From: Neocallimastix lanati (nom. inval.)
Lineage: Eukaryota > Neocallimastigomycota > Neocallimastigomycetes > Neocallimastigales > Neocallimastigaceae
Assembly (NCBI GenBank): GCA_016946835.1
Contig: JACVTC010000068.1
Span: 372,501 to 436,500, forward strand
Length of the DNA stretch: 64,000 bases
Reading direction: 5' to 3'
Made by a program: the position numbers and the translations under genes. Below, one piece after another: positions 1 to 13,499 of the stretch (its first letter is position 1; every line of letters starts with the position of its first letter). Below the pieces are notes generated by a model. That model did not search any database and was not told where the DNA came from. It worked only from the letters and a program-made list of their open reading frames with translations.

Positions 1-628
1 AATGATAATCGATGGTTATCCTTTCTAAAGTGGCTTCTAGTACGAAGAATGAAAATTGGAATACTGGAAGACTGTTGAAAGTGAACCTGAGGTTTTATAT
101 TGTTTTAAACTGGATAGGTAGTAACATTGGTGTTATATAATTAATAATATCATGTAATTTCTACATATTATCATTGTAATGAATCTATTGTATCTATTGT
201 ATTTTTTTTTTTACTTTAGCATTATTTTGTGTATGTATTTTTCTATAGTATTATTTAAACTCTCATGTAGTAATTGTAAAATTGGAAATGTAGGAGATTG
301 ATTCACTCCAACGCTTGTGTTTAAGACATTATTTAATGGATGGGAATCTTTTTTTTTTTTTTTTATAGTTTTTCACTACTAACATTATTTACATTTTCAT
401 TTCGGTTTATTTATGAGTACGTTAGAAAATTTTATTTTATCATTCAAATCTTTACTGATCGAAAAGAATTTAAGAAACTCAAAAGATAACAGAAAAATAA
501 ATAAATAAATAAATAAATAAAAAGGTTATTATTCATTATTACAAAATTCTTAAATTATTTATTTTACTTAAATTTAATCAATTACTGCTCAAAGAAAAAA
601 TCTTCATATTATTTTTTAATTATTTTAT

Positions 629-663
<35 letters not shown>

Positions 664-777
664 TTCTATATTTATTTTTTTATATTTTTTTTATTTATAT
701 TTATATTTCTTTAGTTTTTTTGTATTTTAGTTTTTATTAGTTTCATTTTTAATCAATTTGTAATTTATAGTTCATTA
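1..777. other. AT-rich DNA left of the LINE relic, no gene recognised
   Basis: No open frame of meaningful length or recognisable motif was found on either strand. The first 120 bases are richer in GC than the rest and may be more of the adjacent retroelement relic, but no protein motif could be read. The remainder is poly-T tracts and short ATTT/AAAT repeats. Confidence 0.4.
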
Positions 778-3060
778 TGGAAAAAATATTTCACTCAGGG
801 TTCTCGCTGTTATGGAATATTAATTAACAACACAAGATTGACTTTTACCTGTGGTATACACTCATGGACCAATGCTAAAATGAAGGAATTTATTCATTCT
901 AAATACACAAAAAAAATTTTTTTAAGGATAGTATTTCGTCAGTGAAAAGAATTACTAAATTCAAAGATAGTTTCTTCAGGATAAAAGTACACACTCCAAA
1001 TTTCAACCAAGAAAAATTTGAAGAAATATTTGTATTAAAGCAATATCAGGAGTCAAAATTTCATTCCGTTGATATTCCAAATGGAATCATAAGGTTTCTT
1101 TTCAGCATTTAAAACAAAATCTAATATCAAATAACACCTTCAATAATACAAGCTCAAGCTCAGTAAACCTCAGTTCAAATGTTATAAATGACAATCATAA
1201 ACTCAATGCTCCCAATATTCCTAATCTTAATTCTCAAAATCCAATTTCACATTCTAACACAGGAAAGTTTTTTTTTTTTTTTTTTGTCTTAGTTGGAATC
1301 CTAATGGATGGAATTTTGTGAAAAGAGATAGTATTGAGTACTTCACCACAATTTTTTAAAACCATTATTCCTATATTTTTCAGGAAATAAGTAATGGTAC
1401 CAATGATGTTAGAAATCTATGGAAAGTAACACTTCCCAACTATAAATATTTCCAGGAAAAGGATGGATCCAACTACGTCAAGGTTGAAGAGGTTTATATC
1501 TTGGGGTCATCATGTCTCACGCCAAGCAGTTCTATGAAGATATAATTCCTATACTCATCTTGTTTCTTTAACAACATATAGTCTATGGAATCACTCTAAG
1601 TGTTCTATAGGTAAAGTCTATATTTTCCCACTAAGAAACATTCATTACAAGTCCGATAGGCATTCTCAGAAGTTTTTCACATAGCTTCAGAATTACATGA
1701 ATCATCCATCTATTCTTCTTGGAGACTTTAACATAAACACCGCTGATTTACAAGATAAATTAACCAATAGTACCCCTGGTAACTGATTTATTCCTTCTGA
1801 TTGATAGTTCACCTATTTCATGCTCGAGAGATAGATATTCATCAAATATTGATTATGCGTTTATGTCAATTCAAGTATGCTGAATAAAATATCAAGTGCT
1901 TATTTTGTTGATTACCCTTCTATATCTGATCATAAACTTCTTGTAGTTTATTGCAAGAAAACTACCATAGATGAATCCATTTTTGTTAACTAAAAAAAAA
2001 ATTGTTAGGTGGGATAGGTATAAATGCCTTGAACTTAAAAAAAAAAAAAAAAAAAGAAATTTATGATCTCAACTTAAGAAATTTGTTAAAATTTTACCAG
2101 AAAATGGGCTAAGAAATACAATAAAATGCAATTTGGTACTAATAAATGTGCCAGTTAAGTAGTATGAGGAGAAGATTTTCAAGATTTCTTAATAATAATA
2201 ACCCCTACCTTTTATTTCTAAGTCAAGAGTTAAACTTAAAAAAAAAAAAAAAAAAAAACGAATTGCTCTACCTACTTAGGGGTACCGTTTTCAAATGATT
2301 TAGAATTGAAGACCGATCATACAGAGAATGAATAAAATAAAGTTAGAAAAAGCACTGTATCCCATAAAAAGATTTCTTAAAAATTCTCATATTCCTATGC
2401 CTTATAAACAAAAATCTTTGTTTTCAGCTATAGTCATTGTGGCAAGTTTCGTATTATACACCTCTACCTGGATCGAATAAAGAAAGAAACGAGAAGTACA
2501 CAGACATTAGTTAATTCAGGATTATACTTGGATTTGAAAGATTTTTCTAATGGTAATAGCTTTTAACATTCCTTTATTGTGTTTCTAAAGAACTTAACAT
2601 CCTTCCTCTTTTGACTAAAAAGGTGTAATTGCTCAGGTAAGGTGTTTTTAAAAAATGGTAAAACTCGAAATGCATTTTCTCTGATTTACTTAGAGATATA
2701 TCACGTTTATAGACGTTATATATGGGATAAAAGAAAGAAAATAAGAAAAAAAATTGTAAACTTTTAAATAAATTTCCATCACAAAAAAAAAAAAAAAAAA
2801 AAAAATGTAAACTTTTAGATAAATTTCCATCAGAAAAAAAAAAAAAAAAATTGTAAACTTTTAGATAGAGATATGGCAGGAAAATTAATTACGGCTAAGG
2901 CTTATAAGAAAAACAAATTTGAAAAAACTAGAGACTACCTAAAGCTCAACTTTTAAGTATCCTGAATTTAGCATTGGTTTCCGATGGGTACTTCGTGCCA
3001 GATGTGGATATAAACCAATATTTTTATCTTTAATTAAAACAATAAAATATATTATACAAT
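778..3060 (+). mobile_element. Degenerate LINE (non-LTR retrotransposon) relic
   Basis: Conceptual translation on the plus strand, with several frame changes and stops, gives LINE ORF2 hallmarks in the right order. Around 1717-1740 LLGDFNIN, then SSNIDYAFM near 1837-1863 and SDHKLLVVYCK near 1925-1957, are the APE-type endonuclease motifs. Around 2105-2160 WAKKYNKMQFGTNKCA, around 2272-2330 YLGVPFSNDLELK, and around 2345-2440 KALYPIKRFLKN resemble the reverse-transcriptase region downstream of the catalytic palm. GFRWVLRARCG near 2970-3003 resembles a LINE C-terminus. The palm with its FADD box is missing: only about 150 bases separate endonuclease and post-palm blocks, so there is an internal deletion. 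Coding-like pieces at 778-909 and 927-1111 may be ORF1. Poly-A runs of 15-20 bases interrupt it at many points. It is certainly inactive; the clade is uncertain. Confidence 0.75.
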
Positions 3061-3099
3061 TAATTCTATTCCTTTTATTTTTTATTATGATTTTATTAT

Positions 3100-3680
3100 G
3101 ATTTTATTATTATTTTATTTTATTTTATTTTATTTTATTCAATCTGTACTTTACATTTATATTTCTACTATTTATTTTATTTTATTTTATTCAATCTGTA
3201 CTTTACATTTATATTTCTACTATTTATTTTATTTTATTTTATTTTATTTTATTTTATTTTATTTTATTCAATCTGTACTTTACATTTATATTTCTACTAT
3301 TTATTTTATTTTATTTTATTTTATTTTATTTTATTTTATTTTATTTTATTTTATTCAATTTGTACTTTACATTTATATTTCTACTATTTATTTTATTTAA
3401 TTTTATTCAATCTGTACTTTACATTTATATTTCTACTATTTATTTTATTTTATTTTATTCAATCTGTACTTTACATTTATATTTCTACTATTTATTTTAT
3501 TTTATTTTATTTTATTTTATTTTATTTTATTCAATCTGTACTTTACATTTATATTTCTACTATTTATTTTATTTTATTTTATTTTATTTTATTTTATTTT
3601 ATTTTATTTTATTTTATTTTATTCAATCTATACTTTACATTTATATTTCTACTATTTATTTTATTTTATTTTATTTTAAT
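3100..3680. repeat. Minisatellite: ~36-bp core with variable TTTTA spacers
   Basis: A core beginning CAATCTGTACTTTACATTTA occurs about eight times (starts near 3140, 3191, 3268, 3357, 3406, 3461, 3530, 3624), each followed by a different number of TTTTA pentamers. Cores differ by at most a base or two. The array starts directly after the LINE relic and may derive from its 3' tail. Open frames across it are just translation of the repeat. Confidence 0.9.
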
Positions 3681-5241
3681 TTTTTTTTTTTTTTTTTTTT
3701 TTATATATAACATTTTTTGTTAATATGTTAATACATTCTTGAAGATCTCTTCAAGATATATTATTTTAATTTATTATATATTTATTCCTTTTATATATAT
3801 TTATATATTTTATCAATTAATTTAGATAAATTATAACAATTTTTTTTTTTTATCATAAGAAATATTATTTTTTTAATTAATTTTATTATGATAATTAAAA
3901 TATCGATAAATTTTATTAATAATTAAAATTTATTAATTTTAATAATATATATATAATTTTTTTTTAAATATAAAAATATAATATTCTTTCAATTATATAT
4001 GATAACTCAAGAATAAATATATTAAAACAAATTAATCAATCAATTTAAGATTAATATGAATATTTAAGTAACTCTTTAAATTATTGAAGAAATAATAACA
4101 ATAACTAAAACCACAAATATTAATTTATTAGAACAAAAGGAATACTGTGTGATAAAATAATATTTATAGCATGAATAACCTTTAAAAAACTAATACAAAA
4201 AAAAGTTAATAGTAATAATAAAATAAAATAAAAATAAACAATCTAATAAATTGTAAAATTATTTTATTTTAAAGAGTTAAAAAATATTAGTACAAAGAAA
4301 ATTTCTTCAAAGGATTAATATTTAAAATTGATATTGGGATGTTTTTATAAAATTTTAATTTAATATTTAATTTAATTTAAAAGGCTTTTACTTTTTTTTT
4401 TTTTTTTTTTTTTTTTCTTTTTCTTATGAATATTTTTATTTGAATCAAAGGAATTTCAAATTGTACACTTTTAAAATAGATAAAATTTAATTAAAAAAAA
4501 AAAAAAAAAAAAAAAAAATCGATATATTATATTAACATAAATATATATATATCTCAACTTTTAAACTCAAATAACATAATAACGTAATAACTATAATAAA
4601 TAAGCAGTTTTATTTATAAGAAAGAAGAAAAAAAAAAAAAAGGATTAATAAATGTATATATCAAATTTATCAATAAAAATAATATATTTTTTTTCTTCAA
4701 AATATATATAATCAATTAATTTAATTTATTTATTTATTTATTTATTTATTTTATTTAGAACTTATATAATTAAAAAAATATAAATCAAAACAATTTTATT
4801 AAGTATATATATATTTATACAATTGCAAATACCAATTTTTATTTTTGAAAATAATGATAAAAAAACTTATATAAAAGAAAATAATAATAATAGTAATAAT
4901 AACCAAAGAGAAAAAATTCATTAATATTGGTAAAAAAATATATGCATATTTATTTATTTATTTATTTATTTTTATTATATTTTTATTATATTTTTTTATA
5001 TATTACTATTTATTTATCAATTTTTGAAATTGTTAAATTTCAATATAAATTTTTAAATTATTTACATTTCAAGCTATATTAATGGATGATTAATGAATTT
5101 CAAATTTAACATTAATCAATTTAAACATTAATTATAATACTAATCTATTAAAATGGCATAAATAAATTAATTTTTTATAATAACTATATATATTATATTA
5201 TAATATATTTTTCTTTTTTAAATTTTTTCTATAAAAAGCAA
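3681..5241. other. AT-rich intergenic DNA upstream of SZT2
   Basis: Almost pure A/T with poly-A and poly-T runs and short (TTTA)n microsatellites near 4725-4755 and 4948-4972. No gene, RNA or element was recognised. The promoter and 5' UTR of the SZT2 gene must lie at its right end, but no core promoter element can be singled out in sequence this AT-rich. Confidence 0.6.
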
Positions 5242-5526
5242 ATGGAAAATAATAAAATTATGAAGAGACATCAAACATCCAGTAGACAATTGGATAAAGC
5301 ACGAAATGTGGTTGTTTATATTAAAAATCCTTTAATGTATTCACGTTCAGAGTACGAACGATGGATTTTAAATCACATGTTTACCTCTATTAATGTAGAA
5401 GATTTGAAAGTAAATATAATTTTTTTTTTTTTTTTTTTAATAAATAATTAAATAAATAAATAAAAGATAATAATTTATTAATATTAAATATATATTTAAA
5501 TATTTTTTTTTTTTTTTTTTTTTGAA

Positions 5527-5560
<34 letters not shown>

Positions 5561-8500
5561 AATATATTTATAAATGTTTTTTTTTTTTTTTTTTTTGAAA
5601 TTTATCATTATTATTATAAATATATAAATGTTTTTTTTTTGAAATTTATCATTATATATATAAATGATTTTTTGAAATTTATTATTATTAATTTATTATC
5701 TAATTACTAATACGCTTGATTATTTATATTATTATAATTATAATTATTATAATTATTATTTAATATTTCTATACACATAATTGAAAATAATAATAATAAC
5801 AATTGGAAAAAATAATACAAAATTATTATTTATATGTAACTATTTTTTTTATCTTTAGAATGAAAAAAATAATTTGATAGAAATTTTAGAAATAACCTCA
5901 GATCCTCAATTTTCATGGACCGTTTTTCATTCAAATTCCATGAATCAACAGCAACAACATCAAAAGAAACTAAAAAGAGTTTCAATAGATAGTACTGTTA
6001 AAATAATGACACCATCTTCTTCCTCAACATCAATAAATTCATCTACTTCTCATAAAAAACTAGAATTTATTCTTTTCCCTCATACTAAAATTATAGCAAT
6101 AGCTCCAGAATATTCTTTAACTTTTTTAATTAATTTCAGTTCATCGATGTCTACTATTGATACGTCCATTAATAGATCTATAATATCTGAAGCTATTGAA
6201 ATGTACATTTTTTTTTTTTTTTCAAATAAATATAGATAGATAATAGATATAAATATTGTTAATTGTTGATTAAATATTTAATAATAATATATATATGTAT
6301 AAATGGTTGATATCAATAATCAAATTTTATTATATACTTATCTACTTTATATATATATATATATTATAAAATATATATATGTATTTATATATAGTATGTG
6401 TAGATGTATTGATGGTATTATACGACCTTTTTCTTTAGATTCTTCTATCTATGATAAATCATTTCTTGTAAATTAATAATAGCAATCATTTTAATTAATT
6501 ATAGTATTTATTTTTAATATAAAAATAATTTTATCATTAAATTTAATATTTTATTAAATCTATATATTTATAAATCTCATTATATATATATTTTTATTTT
6601 AATTATTAGTTTGAACCAAAAATTTATATAAATGTTATTGTTGAAGCAACAAATACTACAGTAATGGAAGGTTCTAAAAAGGATAATAATAATCGAGGTA
6701 CTAATAATTCACACTATAAAGTAATTTTACAAGAAACTCTTATCTCTCCTTCGAATATACAAATTATGATCGAAGAATTATATGATTTACTTTTAGATTT
6801 TGAAATGGAACTCCATTATACCCGTAATAATTCTGATATTGATGATGAATATAAAATAGAGTCCATTCCAAATATAAAATATCATAATCAAAATAAAAAT
6901 AGTGCTTATTTAGCTAATTCTTTAGATTATGCTCTTTTTTCATTCGATGTTAGTTCTATTAAGGGTCATCAAGGTTTAATTATTATTACAGGTATGTTTA
7001 ATCAATCTTAAAAAATAAAAGTAAAATATATATATATATGTACATATATATATTTATCACTATTTTAATTATATATATATATATATTCATTAATTATATA
7101 TATTTATTCATTATATTAATTATATATAATTATTATTAATTATTTTTTTATCATATAAATATTTTAATTTTTTACTTTTTTTTTTTTTTTTGTTATATGT
7201 ATATATAATAAAAATAAATATATATATATATATGGTGTAAATATATATTATATATAAATATATTTAGATGGTGTAAATAGATATAGAAGTTCAATGTTAA
7301 AGGATTCATGTAGAAAATTGGTTAAAGATAATGTATTAGTAACTGTTATTCAGGTAGGCTCATGCGATGGATATATACCAAGTTCTAATTTTGGATACGT
7401 TGTAGATAATGAACAATTGAGATTTATTGCTTTGGCTACCTCTGGAAAATTTCTTTATTCTAGTGATTGTCCATTACTTGATGAATATGATGAAAAGGAT
7501 TCCTCACTTTCACCAAACTTTTATCATCATACACTAATTTTAAGAGAACGTTCATTTACTAAACTCAATTCAGATAATCGTTATAACTCTGTTTATGATG
7601 GTCGTGAACGTATTGTAGATATTCCAAGACCTCGTCTTATTAAAATTTCGAAGATGTCAATCATTCATGATTTCAGTTCACAAGATTCTCAATTCCCATG
7701 GGATATTAATAGTCAACCTCCAATTTCTAGTGAAATTCTTTGTGGATATAAGGAATATACATTAAACGTGGAATTGGATCATATACTATCTACACGTTTA
7801 CGCGAAGGATTTTGTATTCATGGTGTTATACTTCATTCGTCTACTAAGAGTGGTCGAACTGATAAAATTGAAATTGTAATGAATTTACATCTTTTCTCCA
7901 ATGTTACTATTCAATATTCATTAAGAGCTCCATGGCGTTCTCATAATTCCAGTATGTATTATTCCAGTCTTATGTCAATGGCCCAAAAATCTAATAGTAT
8001 TTCAGGAATTGGTTCTTCTCCATCAGCTGGTGGAACTTCTATCACTTCAGGTTCTAATTCATCTACTGTAGGTAGCAATGGTGGCCCTAGTGGTTCACCG
8101 CTATTCAATCCACCCCCATTATCTAAACGCTATAAGATTGAAGTAAGTTTGAATATATTAGCACATCATACTTTTGCTCTTTTCTTTATCAATCATTTTG
8201 AATCCAGAGGTTCGTTCATTAATCCAAATCATGAGAACCTGGTTAGTCTTCATTCCATTTTAGAATCTATTTGGGAAACCGATGAAAATCTAAAACTTGT
8301 CGCATCCTTTAATGCTAAGCATTCTCTTTTTGCCAACTCTCAACAAGATTCCTCTGCAATTACTAGTGCAAGTGGTAGTGGTCGTCCACATTCCAATAGT
8401 GACAGTAGTTCCAGAAGTATTATGGCAAATCATGGTATTGATTTAAATGATGATCAACATATTAGTTTTTGGCAATATATTAATCAAATCGTTTTGAATA

Positions 8501-11500
8501 AATCTACTCGTAGTTTAGTCGATGAAGCTCGTATTGAATTAATTATTTGTCCTACATATGCAAACATTAATTCACTTTTACAAAATGGTAACCTTACAGA
8601 TAATAGTCGTAGTAAACGTGGAATCGCGTTGACACTCATTTCACGTTATTTCAATGAATGGGCTTCCTTTGTTGTTCCAAAAAATACTTTTATTCGATTT
8701 GTTCCCTCGTTTAATTCAAGCATGACCACCAATTCAACTCCATTAATTTCAAATTCAAATGGTGGTGGAGAAAGACCTAGAAGTATTTCAGTTTCTGCTT
8801 CTACCCTTCTTAATTCAAATCATACATTAGATAAAGAAAATCTTCAAAGTAAGAGTGAAACTTCTCATCAAACTGAATCATCATCTCGTTCTAATACACC
8901 AACGATTTCATCACGTAAAACCAGTCGTCAAAAATTAACTGTTAAAGTTGGATCAGCACCACAAAATACAACTACTCTCAGTCAAGAATCACTTCCTGGT
9001 TCCGGTTCGGGTAGAATAAATGGTGAATCTTCTGCTTCAATTAAAATTTCCGCAACAAGTTTAAACAGTCCAACGCCAATTTCAACCTCCTCTACTCCGG
9101 CTACTTCCATTAGTACCATTCAAAAACCTACTGGTTTTTGTATGGCTCGTATTATTTTAGAAGCAGAAGGTATTATTTCTTTATGCTTGGTATTCTTTAA
9201 CGTTTCTGTAGAAGATCGTGAAGCCATCATTAATAATATGCGTTCCGAAATTTCAGCTCTAGAGCATATCGCTCGAAATGGTCTTGATAATAAGATAAGG
9301 CCAATTTACGTTTTGAAAAAGAATCTTTCTCGTATACTCATTCGTTATAAAAATTCTAACTTTTATTCCGGTAATGGACGTGCAACATTATCAACACGTT
9401 CTCTACGTAAATTTATTAATGAAATGAATATTTTGATACCATTCCATTCTCATCCTATTGTATTAGATTATATGAAACATTATCGATGGATTTATCTTTC
9501 AGATGTTTCAGTTAAATCGCTCAGCATGAAAACTCATATGCATGAATTAGCCTTTTATTTATTATATCAAAGTCGTTTAGAGGATGGTTTTATGCTTGTT
9601 TCAGAATCAAATGACTTTTTAATATTAGCACGTGAATATGATCTTTCGGAATTTGAAGATCTTATAGATAAAATTAAGGCAGCAGAAGCGTCAACAAATA
9701 CAACTGCCACTAATACAATCGATGCTCAAGAAAAATCTATTGAAAATGAAATTAAAAATAATAAAGATGAAGATAAGGATAAAGAGAAAGAAAAAGAAAA
9801 AGAAGAAGAAAAAGAAAAAGAGGAGAAAGAGAATGATAATAATAATAATAATATTGATAATAATAATGATGATAATAATGATAATGATAATGATAATGAT
9901 ATTATTAATGATAACAATAATGATAATAATAATAGTAATAATGATAATGATGATAATGATAATGATAATGACAAAGAAAAAGATAAAGAAAAAGATAAAA
10001 TATCAACCGCAACAACAACGTCAAAACCATCAAATTCAGATTCAGATTCATTATCTTCTAAACTTATACGATATGGTCCAAAAGAAAGAAAAAGTACTTC
10101 AGTATGCTCAGTTCAATATATTATTTTCAAAGATAATACTAATATGTTAACCATCACCGAACTTTGGATGGAACCTATTTATACCAAAGATATGAAGGAT
10201 GTTTATTCAATCATTAGAGATCGTATTCTTTATAAGGATCGTCATCTCATTTCTAAAATTTATACTTTTGATAAAATTCATTATAACAGTCGTGCTTGGC
10301 TTGATGAAGAACCTACAAAGCTTGCTAATGATCTTAATCAAGATAATGTTATTGCTGTTCCATCCCTCTTCAGTATAAGTCCAGTTCTTATTACATCCAA
10401 CTTTGTTGTTTCTCTCTATAATGTTCCAATCATTATTAAGAATGTGGTCAATAATACGAGTGATGATACCAGTACTGTAAGTGATGAAAAATTGGAAGGA
10501 GAAAATGCTTTTGATGTTCTTCTCAGTTCCAATGCTATTTCAGCAGTCAATGAAAATACCGAAACGATACCATCCTCAGCAACTACACCACTTAACCGTG
10601 TCAAGGAAGTACCATTGAATGATCTTGGTATTATGTTGAATCCATTACTTCAAATGGAAGATGATAATGGTTCCATTGCTTCATCCAATAAGTATTTCTC
10701 TGAATTACCACTTCTTTGCCCTGAAACTCTTTTAGATAATCGTGAAAATTATAGTCTCTACACGAAGAGTTGTTATGTTCTTCACTATTTCTTTGAAAGA
10801 GAATTAATGCAAGTTTCGAATTCAAAGATTATTTTAGATGAAACTTATCATTTTAATGATTTAGATGTTCTCCAGTATGTTATAGATTTCCTTCATGATA
10901 AGAAAGAAGCAGGTGAATTCGATGAAGATGATTCTACCATTCTTATGAAGGAACTCAGATATAATAGTTGCTTTGTCCGTTATCGTGATCCAAATTCATT
11001 CTCGCTTGCTTTCCTTCCAGAATATCCTAACTTACAAGAGAATGCAGTGGAGCCACTCTATCAATACTTTGCTGTTGCCATTTTTGAATGTCAACGTCAA
11101 CAACCTTCTAATCCCATGTGGGAAGGTCGTGGTAGCAATAATAACAATGGTAGTATTCATGATCTTCTTCGTTCCCCAGAAAATTTTGAACAAGAAAAGG
11201 TGAAAAGTTTACCCACTTTAAAACTTATTGTGGAAGATGATGAAAGTGAAATCATTCATGATACAGATATTTCTGCCTTTACAGAAACAGAAACACAAGA
11301 TCCAGAATCCAGAGAAGCTTCACAAATTATTTCGGAAGTCTCAGAGATAGAACCTTCCGAAACCGATGGATTGAGAGGAAGAGTTAAAAAATTGAAAAAA
11401 ATAAAGAATGGTCAAATGATTATTTATGGTTATGGTAATCATCAAAATCCTAATACCACCAATTTACCAATTTCAGGCCCTACCATAGGATTTACGGAAG

Positions 11501-13456
11501 ATATTCAAAAGGCCTATTCTCATGCGTTTATTAAGAGTATCTATACTGGATTGATTCAAGGAAACTCTATTAATTCAAACGATTTTGAAATGGTATTAAA
11601 GCATTGTGAAGAATCACCTATTGATATTGATATTACATCCTATTTAGATGTTCGTACCCTTTGTCGTTCCTGGAATCATGATACTGATAATGAATTTAAG
11701 GATGTAACTCAAAAATTTGCTGCAGTATTAAACCATCACTTCAAATTGATTTCCACCGAAGAAATTTATGGTAAAAATATTTACTTTTATCGTCCTGTAT
11801 TCGATACTCGTAATCACATGTACGCTAATCATCAAGATAAGAATTTACAGGAAGTAATAATCTTGGAAAAATCGTTAGAATACTCTGAAAGTCCACTTTT
11901 CATCCGTTTAGAAGTTTGTTATCAACGTCAAGGCTATAAAACTATTAGTCTTCCTGTTTTTGATATTCCTTCCTCATATGATTTCTTCTTCAATGAAGAC
12001 AGTGAAGGTCATGGCCATGGTGATAGTCATACTCATCTCGTGCCAAATATCTCTGCATTTGATTTCGGAAGTAATGGTGTTGGTGTGGATAATGGTTATA
12101 AGGCTACTTTACGTATTGTATGTATGACCTTACCAATCCTTCACAACGGCATGGAAGAGAGCAACGGTGAAGGTAAACGTTTCTATGAAGAACCAGCATT
12201 TAATGAACTTCCAGAAGTTTCTATGGATAAACAGGAAGCACTTCTCGAAACCAAGAATAGAATTGAATGGTTATTAAAGGAAGAAGTTATGCATGGTCTT
12301 CTACAATTCCAACCAATTACTGAATCTATTCTTCGTTATGTCGAAACTCAACTTCGTACTAAAAATCCCTTCGTAGAAGTTCCAACACATACTGCTATGC
12401 CATTAGCTTTCGTTTCACCTCAACTTGGTCAAATTCTTTTCCTTCAAGAATTTATGAAGGCAAATAAATTTACTTATCCTTATGTCATTAAGAATTTAGG
12501 TGGCTTCTTCTACATCACAGAAGATCCAAAAAAACCAAAGAACAAGGCTGAAACTACAGATACTAAAGAAAATAATAATCAAGGTAGTACCGATCAAGAA
12601 GCCGTAAAATATGAACTTAGTCAAAGTCTTGGTATTAGTATTGGTGATGGTAGCGGTGATGGTGATTTAGGCAGTAATACAGAAGAAGAAGAAAAAGATG
12701 ATGAAGGTGAAGGTGAAGGTGAAAGTGAAGAAAGTTTTGATTCTTCAGTCGTAAATCATTCTTCCTCCAATAATAAACTTCGTTTTTGGTTAATTGTAAC
12801 ACTTCGTCAATCCTCCGTTCAACTCTACTATTATTCAAAAACAGTTCTTGGTATGGAAAGAGCTTCCATTATGCGTTGTATTCGTAAAGCTATTCAAGAT
12901 GTATGTGAAAGAGTTAATCGTTTAATTTTATTAAGAATGCTTCATGATAAACATCGTGCAAGGTAAAAAAAAAAAAAAAAAAATAGCAATTAAAAAAAAT
13001 TATTACTAATATTTTATTTTGATTATTTTATTTATTTATTTTTTATTTATTTATATAATTATTGTTTATTTATATTTATATTTATTTACATTTATTTATA
13101 TTTATTTATTTTCATTTATTTATATTTATTTATTTTCATTTATTTATATTTATTTATTTTCATTTATTTATATTTATTTATTTATTTATATTTATTTATT
13201 TATATTTATTTATATTTATTTATATTTATTTTTATTTATTTTATTTGTTTATATTTATTATATTTATTTATTTATTTGTTTGTTTGTTTGTTTTTTATTT
13301 GTTTGTATTTATCCTAAATAATTTTTATTTATTATAAATATTTTTTTTTTTATTTTATTATATATAATTTTATTATTATAATCTATATTTATAATTAAAT
13401 TTATACTAATTTTCTTCATATTACATTTATATTTTTTTATTCTTATATACATTTTC

Positions 13457-13499
<43 letters not shown>

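Noticed and set aside
3098-3710. Overlapping Phe/Tyr/Ile-rich open frames
   Set aside because: Translation of the TTTTA minisatellite; stops are lacking only because the repeat has none in those frames.
9722-10150. Lys/Ile/Met-rich frame inside SZT2
   Set aside because: Alternative frame of the GAT/AAT and AAA/GAA tract; the SZT2 frame continues with conserved-looking sequence on both sides.
13019-13337. Hydrophobic frames of about 100 residues
   Set aside because: Repeats within intron 5 of the SZT2-like gene.
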